Of a stretch of DNA of 64,000 bases, positions 49,367 to 58,300 are shown one piece after another. The DNA comes from Prosapia bicincta. Its lineage: Eukaryota; Arthropoda; Insecta; Hemiptera; Cercopidae. The notes under the pieces were generated by a model that saw only the letters and a list, made by a program, of their open reading frames with translations, was not told the origin of the DNA and searched no databases. The position numbers and the translations under genes are program-made. The stretch covers positions 328,666,145-328,730,144 of the forward strand of contig JBAIZL010000002.1 in assembly GCA_036971475.1 (NCBI GenBank). Reading direction: 5' to 3'. Numbering within the stretch: position 1 is the first letter of the stretch; each line of letters starts with the position of its first letter.

Positions 49367-52300
49367 TATGTGTGTGTGTGTGTGTGTGTGTGTGAGTGTG
49401 TTTGTGTGTGTGTGTGTATGTTTGTGTTTGTGTGTATGAACCTCACGCCCTTTCCCTTTCCTTTCCCCCAAAACACGCATTCCTCGGTGGGAGCCGTCAT
49501 GTTCCAGTCCGACCGCGGTCAAAATATGATCTCACCCGACTTACCAGTTCCTGGTACCTGTGGTGTGTCGAGCTCGATCTGCCAGTGGATATATCCGTGG
49601 ACCTTGTTTTGAAAAACCAACCACAATGTTTTTACCTTACTTAAGAGATAACTTATGTCTTATACCATGGTAAAAATTATTTCTAACGAACTTTTTTCTT
49701 AATTCTATGTGATTTATTTAATCTCTACCCTTTTTATTGATTGGAAAAATTCTATGAATTTTATTTAATTAATTTCATCACAGGATGGTTTTAATAAATT
49801 CAATCACTGTTTGTTATAAATTGTTTAATTCTTTAAATTTGAAATATTATTTAAAATCGATTCTATTACATAATGTTTACTTTTTCTGTTAATTTAACTC
49901 ATTTTACATTACTTTTCTAATAAGCAATTATTTTTACATTAAATACATTTTAATTGATTTTTGAATTTATTTCTACATTTCCTTAAAATTTGTCAAGATT
50001 TTGCTTATATTATTGTTCACCTTCTTTAACGTTCATAGTCTATCCTTGAACAGGTCGTATTTTAAAGTTCAAATTACACCCTTAAATTTACTCACATATT
50101 CAATTAGACAAGAAAATAATTTATATTAATTTGTTTTATTGCATATCCATATAACCCTTTCATGAAAGCAACAGGTGAAATTACTTCTTAGTAATACTGT
50201 ATTTTAATTATTTCTGTGCTCCCATACATAATTCTGCTGGACTTTAGTAAGTATTTCCCTTGTTTTTTTTTTAATCAGTTATCTAATCCTATTTTTTCAT
50301 ATCGGATATATACACAGAGAACATTTTAAACTGTGATTATAATGTAAATCACTTCATATTCTTTTGTTTCAAGATTCTCTTATTACTTATGGCATTAACA
50401 TTTAAATACATTACTTTATTTCTTATTTTGAATATCAAGTGGGTAGACTAATTTATTCATTAAATAAATATAACTTTAATCATTTGCTTTCCATATTTGA
50501 TGTTTAATACTGGAACAATATTTTATTTTATGACCACCTTTTATGAAGCTTTTTGAAAATAAGTCAATTGCTTATATATTCTCTTAATTTTAATTTACTT
50601 TTTTATTAATTCATGATTTTACGGTTAATTCAAAATCTGGTAATTATTCTTTAGAAAATTTATAAATTTTTAAAAATTGGTTTATACTACATATTAAAAT
50701 TTAGACTTGCCCCAAAACTTTCACTGTAATTGTTCCTCTTGTCCCTCGGAGGTTGTCCTGGAATCCTTGGTTCCCCCTCGGATGTGGTCCTGGAGTCCTT
50801 GGGTCCGGCAGCAATCGCACTAGATCAGTTTCAGGGCTGTCTTTAATAGTTTTCTACTTTAATTAACATTTTACAAAAATAATAAAAAGTTTGTTCTCGC
50901 GGAAGCTTGCAAAGCAGACCATCTCACGTCCATCTAGGGCTAGTTGTTGTCTTTAGCCATGGAACATTATCCTGGAAACGCCTCTGGATGTCTTGCTAAA
51001 ATACATCCGTTCTCTTTCAAATTTTCTATGCGTCTCCTCAACTCACTTTCTCGTCAGGCGGTTCCCCACCCCTTTGACAAGCCGTTATTATTTACTTTAG
51101 ACAAGACAGTCCAGACCTGCAAAGGTGGTTGTCTATTAAACTTTCTCTTTTCATTTTGGTCCGATTTTAGCTAGGCCTTGTAAGTGTTCCTTACGGCGCA
51201 AATTTAGATAATTCCTTAAACCATGGTCCATTATCATGATTTGAGATGATGCTACGAACATAATTATTTTCAACTTGTGAAACCTTTCACTTTTAAATGG
51301 TTTTATTTTTATTATTTAACGCCTTACATATCTTTATTTTATTGTTTACTGCTAATTTCTAAAAGTGTTCACTTAGAATTATATTAGACTTAATATACAC
51401 TTTTTAGTGTATTATTAAATACTTAATACATTCTTTTAAACATGTTTATCTTGAAAATATAGCTGTACTTTATAACTGTTTAAATCAACTGTTGCGTAGT
51501 GTTTAATTTAAATAAATGAAACCTCTATACCACAAACAACTATTTCCTTTATTTAAAACCTTATTTACTCTTCAATTGCATAGCAATCATCCTCAGAGGT
51601 AACAACCTCAGAGTTGTTTTGTAAATTACCTCTAAAGATCATTGCTATGCAATTGAAATGTACACAAGGTTTTAAATAAAGGAAAAAGTTATTTGTGGTA
51701 TAGAGATGTACATTTATTTAAATTAGGCTGTACTTTAGTTAAAATATTTCACCTATTTTCAAAATAAAAATTCTTGTGTTTTAATAGGATCCAAGCAGTG
51801 CTATCCCAAAAGGCACTTTACTGGCCATACTGACAACATTCATTTCTTACTTTATGTATGCGTTCATGATGGGGGCCTGTGTTCTAAGGGATGCCGTTGG
51901 AAATGTTACTATTGTTGACCAAGCAGATGGAAACTACCATAATCCTGAGTTGTGGCAGAGTTTATCTGAATGCAATGGCACGTGTAGATATGGGCTACAG
52001 AATGACAACCAAGTAAGTTGGTCTGGCTACAGTAGGATAGGTCTGTTTGACTAGGCAGGTGTCTCATGTCTATCACTAAACAATGGTTAGGTACAGGGGC
52101 GGCTCGTCCATAGGTTCACTGGTTCAGTGAACCCCCAAGAATAATAATAAATTCCGTGAAATAATAAACTTTGACAAAAAACTAAAGTAGTATACAATAG
52201 AAATAGTGAATTTCGGCGCTAATTTAGATCGAAGTGGCCTGAACAACTTGGCTGGTTCACTTCTCGATGTGAACCCCATTCTGTTGGCGTGCGAGTAGGG

Positions 52301-55300
52301 TCATGTGGTGGGGGGCCTGTTAATTTAAATGAAAAAGGAGCTAACGACTACAGCTAGCGCGTAGCCGAGCTCTGGCGAAGTTACCCGATGGAACCCGAAA
52401 GCGGCAGCTGAAGCAACTCCCTTATCCTTTAGCGTTGGCACCCCGTACACACGTTGGCGGTTGGTCAAGCATTGTGCTATCTGGTCCTTTGAGTGTCGAG
52501 TTACGTTGTTGTGAGTTGTGGTGCAGTGGTGATAAATATTTAAGATAAAATGAATAAAGTTCAGTACTTATTAATTAACAACTTTTCATCGTAAACAATA
52601 GAAGAAAAATGCTCAATAAAAGAGCTTGGAAGACCAAAGCCAGTACTAAATTTATCACAAAAACAAAAAGTCAAAGGACGTGAGTATTGCTGGTCATTTA
52701 ACGATAAGTTGTACGAAAGGAATTCTTGGATTTGTGGTTGTGATAGTTTGAACAAGTTTTTTTGTTTTCCTTGTCTTTTGTTTGTGAAAGGTAAAGACAA
52801 TAGCTGGACGAAAACTGGAGTTGCTGATTTGGGACATTTGTCTCAAAAAGTTAAAAAACACGAACAATCTATTTCTCACGGTAATGCATGTCTTGATCTT
52901 TTCATATTAGGACAAACAGAAATCAGGCAACAACTAAGCGAGGCTTTCAGAGAAAACATTGAAAAGCAAAATGGTCAAGTTAGAAAAAATAGGTATGTCT
53001 TGTCAAAAGTAATCGATTGTATTAGATTTTGTGGTGAATTTGACTAGCACTGCGTGGTCATGATGAGAAGTTAGACTCTGAAAACCCTGGAATTTTCAAG
53101 AGTTTAGTAAATTTTTCTGCTAGCCTTGATAACATTCTGAATTAACACCTTCAAACTGCTACTGTATTTAAGGGGACCTCTAAAGAAATACAAAATGATC
53201 TTTTAGAGTGTATGTTTTATGTTTGTCAACAAAACATACTACAGGTGATTCGTAGTGCAGACTATGTGTCCATAATTGCAGACGAGACTACTGATGTTTC
53301 AACAAAAGCCCAAATGATTGTAGTTTTCCGTTATACTCTTAAGAACGGGCTTCCAGTGGAACGCTTTTGGACAATTCTCAATCCTTCAAACAAAAATGCA
53401 GAAACTCTGTCCGCTTGTATTAAAACTGTTCTAATTGATGTGATTGGTGAAAATAAGGAAAAGTTAATTTCCCAGAGTTATGATGGTGCTAATACAATGA
53501 GCGGTCAATACTCAGGTGTTCAAGCACGAGTGAAAACGGAGTACACAAATGCACACTTTATGCACTGTTATGCGCATCAACTTAACTTAATTATGTCGAG
53601 AGCTGCTAAACATAACAGAGAAGTAAGAATTTTTTTTGCCAACCTACAAGAGAAAAACAATTTCTTCTGTCATTCCTCTCAAAGGACTGGTATTTTAGAG
53701 GAAATTGTGAAGAACAGGCTTCCTTCGAGTTCATCTACTAGATGGAATTATAATTCCAGATTAGTTCTTACTGTTCATGAAAATATGGAAAGCTTAAATT
53801 TGTGCTTTGAAAAAATTGAAGAAACCAGTGTTCAAGTTGCCACAATTAATCAGGCACAAGGTTTGAGGTTAAAGCTGTTGCAACCACAGTTTGTGTTTTG
53901 GCTCAATTTTTTCGCTAAAGTTATGCCTCACGTCCAGATTTTGTATGATTCATTTCAAAAAAGAAATATAGATCCCGTTTGCGCAAAAGAAGCCATATCT
54001 TTGTTTAAAGAAGGAATAGAAAAATTAAGAAATAGTGTAGATGAAATCCAAGTAGAACAAGCAGCAGAAACCACACCTAAAAGAGCTCGTTTAAATGAAA
54101 ATTCACGTATGGCAAGAAATATAGCAGCTAAAGAAGTATGTGACGCCATCATCATACAAACAAAAGAGAGGTTTGAATTTACAGGACACCTTGTAGCAGC
54201 AAACCTGTTTGACAATGCAAATATCGCCACATTTAAAAATAAGTTTCCAGAAAAACTATTAGAAACTGCCATAGAGTCATTTCCGTTTATTGAGAAGGAC
54301 AAATTAAAAACAGAACTTCAAATTATCTACGGAAGGGAAGATTTTAAAAGTGTAAAGAAAGTTACTCACTTACTTGTATTTCTCCTTGAAAACAACTTAG
54401 CTGAGTGTTTTGGTGAAACTGTAAAATTATTAAAAGTTTTAATTACAATTCCAATGACTACAGCAGAAGCCGAACGCTGCTTTTCCTGCCTAAAAGGGGT
54501 AAAAACCTTTTTAAGAAGTACTATGGACGGAGATAGGCTATCAGCATTGGCAATGCTGACATTAGAAAAAGAAATGTCAATAAGCATAGCAGATTTCAAT
54601 GAACGAGTAATTGAAAGATTTGCAACAAAGAAGGAAAGAAGAATGGACTTTTTGTACAAAAATGTGACAACTGCAGGAGTGGGAGATTTGGGAGTGCAAA
54701 TTATATTTGGCTCAGCTACTTGTCTGAATTGTAACTAATGTTTAACTTAACTTGAATTAAACTGTTGTGCCTAAAGCATGTGTCTGGGTTTTATTAATTT
54801 GTAGTACCAAAATAGCTTAAAAACAATATCTTAATGTTAAATATTTTAATTTTTTCCTGGGAGGTCCGAGGACCCACGTTTTGTTTGAAACATGGAATAT
54901 TCCCAAACCCCGGTAATTGTGATCCCCCAGAACTTTTACACACGAGCCGCCACTGGTTAGGTATATAAAATTTTTGTATAAGTCAATATAGTTGTTTATT
55001 CCCTAAAAACAGATCATTCCAGTTATTTAGCTTTGTTTTTTTCAGTACATATATTTTGTTCAGTAATTAATTGTTTAAATTAGGTCTAGCAATTATTTAA
55101 GCAATTTCAAACATTCAGTAGCTTTGTCGAGAATTATTATTACCTAATAGAACAGAGTATTGAAAAGTTTGCTTACTAAACTGGTTTAACAATTAGAAGC
55201 AGATGAAGATTATTAATAGGTTTAAGGTAAGTTGAGTAAAAATATTAATTGATGAAATAAAAATTTCTTTTCTAAGTAAAATAAAATACAAACAAATATG

Positions 55301-58300
55301 TAAAAAGCTTGTACAATTTCATTTTAAAAATAAGTAATAATATTTTTTTAAATCTGTGTAAATAGAACAAACAGGGAGAACATTTACCACAAGATACAAC
55401 GAACAAGTAAAACACATAAAAAAGAGACAACCCAAATCAAATTTCCCCATACACATGCAAAACACTCTACACTCACAGACTAACATAGATACCAATCTAA
55501 AAATCCTACACTACATAAAAAAAGCAACAAACTTAACACAGTAGAAATCTTTGAGATATATAAACACCATAAATATTGTCCACAACATTTTAAATGACAA
55601 AATACACTCACAATCAAATACTATATTTGAGCACATAATTAACAACTACTCTGAACAATAACACACCACAGACTCACACCAACACAACAGACTTGAGCAA
55701 CAGTTTTGTCAGTGACTCACAGCATTTAATAATGCACTGACCCAGTGCGAAACATATCTGCCGAATAAATCAGTAAGTAGTGGGTTTTTTGCCAATTCAA
55801 TACAAAAAAAGATAATAAATCTGTGTGATAAATGGGAAACGTCTGGGAGTTTGTAACTGGATTTAGTGGCAGCACTACATATTTTAGCATGTGCATTGAT
55901 CCATCTGGCACCCAGGCTCCTGCCACTAAGATATCAATTGTTGTAACCACCAAATGGGTTAATTCTGTTTCTGAAATAAAAATGTGACTGATATTCATTG
56001 CAAGTTATGTAGTGTTTATGGCGAAGACAAGTCAAATAGATTCTCATTTGAAACAATCATTCATTGAAGGAAGAACAACATTAAATAATGAACAAAGAAT
56101 ACAAGCCGCTCGTCAGACTCCTAAAGCTGGTCTTGATTTAAATGCTGTAACATCGTTTGACAACACCACATGCATAGGAATTTTATAGTGCTCCCACTAC
56201 ACCAAGACATAAATGTTCCTGGTACTCTCTAATTATTCCTGCCAACCACACAGATTAAAAGAAATAGTATAATTTACTTTTAAGACAGTCTCCGTAATAT
56301 CAAAATATCTTTTGTATTAACAAAGAGAGGAATGGTAGAAGATAGTGCACTGATACTGTTATTTTTGCTTTGGGATATAAGAAGTTTTTTGCATACAGTG
56401 TTAGTCAAAGTCATTAGAAATCCCTGTTGATTGTTGGTTAAACATGATGCTTAATTCATACTTTCTGTAGTAGTAATTTGTATCTTTATTGTAGCTTTGT
56501 ACAATGGTTTAAACAGTTTAGTTTTAGAGTCATTCAAAACAAGTAATCAATTAATTATTCTTAACTTGAACATTTATTTTACAAAATCCAATTAATACTT
56601 CTGGGTTTAAACATAAATTTCTTCTGGCTTAACATTAACCTTTTAGTTTTTACTTGTTAGTGAAGCTGAATACAATAATTTTAAGGGTGGATTTGATTGA
56701 CTGTTTTCTGTCAGAGGAGAAGTAGTAGATATAATGGATCACAAATTCTATATTTCTATTACAGCTCTATTGCATTACACTACTTTAATCTAGTTTATAT
56801 TGCCCTTTTGAAGATGTCATCATCTGATTATAAAGCACATCTCCAGCGCTAAATAGGCATTCTTGTATTATTTTGTTCAAGACAATTTTTACCAACATTT
56901 CCAAAGATTTGTTTAAATATTTTATGTACTCCATCCACATAAATTTGTATACTGTTTTAATTTTACTGTAAATAATTTTGAATTTCTAAACATAAGCGAT
57001 TTCTGTATTTTTAAAGTTACAAATAAGTAACAGTGTATTCTAAATCCAGGCAATGGAATTAGCATCACTGTGGGGTCCCTTGATCTATGGAGGCTGCTTT
57101 GCTGCTACTCTGTCATCAGCCATAGCAAGTTTAGTGGGAGCTCCTCGAGTACTTCAGGTAAACAAATGAAATGATTTTATATCTACTTCTTAATGTTATT
57201 TATTTGTTGTTTAATGTTTGTTTTAAGTCCAGTATGTTTAATAAAAGTGCAGAGGTATAAATTTTTTAATAATTGATGACACTGATAATATACAATATTA
57301 ATGGTAAAAAAAATATCTTAACAGAAACTAAATTTTCATACTTTTGATAATCTTCTACTTTTCCGCTAGAATTTCTTTTCTTATATTGCTAAAGAACTTG
57401 TAAATATTTTACAACTTGTCTATAATACCACTTACTTATATTTGTTGAGGACGACCATTTTGGGAGATGTGTCCCATTATCACAATCGGAACTGCAGTTA
57501 CGGTCTGAGTTGACAATCGGACACATCTCCCGATATGGTCGTCCTCAACAAATATAAGTATGTGCTACTATAGGCAATTGTAAAATATTTACAAGTGTTT
57601 TAGTAAGAACTAGTAGCTCACGTGAAGAAGAAATCAACAAATATTCTTATTTTGATTGTCATCATTATCTGCCATTCCTAGCATTGTCACATTATTCATT
57701 GAAACGTTTCGGAAAACGTCCATCAATCAGAACTGCAGGGAAGAACAGTTCATGAAAATTCTGACTGATGGAGACTCTCCCAAACGCATCAACGAATAAT
57801 GTGACAATACTAGGAATGGCAGATAATATGATACTTTTATATTTTATAAATATGTTTTAAATCAACATATTATGATATTAAATTCTTACATATCATCATA
57901 ACAAAGTTTTAAATCTATATTAAAAACTTTCATGGTATAAACTCATAAATAAATTACAACAAAAATAAGATTTGAAGCTAAGTATCTTTAATATCATATT
58001 TAAAAAAAAATGTTTCAAGATCAAGGTATTAAAATAAGAGTTATTAAATTCAAGAGATTTATTAAAAAGTATTTCATGTTCTGTATGATACATTAATTAT
58101 GAATGTACTTCATTAATTTGAACAAATAAACACTTGTATGACAGTGTGATTCAAAATTTCATCAAATATTGAAAAAATTTAGAAACTCAAATCGGGAAGT
58201 GTTTTTAAGTTCAGAGTAGAATAAATACTTTGGGGCTAGGTGTTTACTGCCCTGGATTACTATTCTAGGTTAACAATATTCTTACCTGGAAAATATTTAG

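Noticed and set aside
48951..49644. Long overlapping frames (up to 210 codons) rich in CVCV or THTH
   Set aside because: They are translations of the GT/CA microsatellite in several frames.
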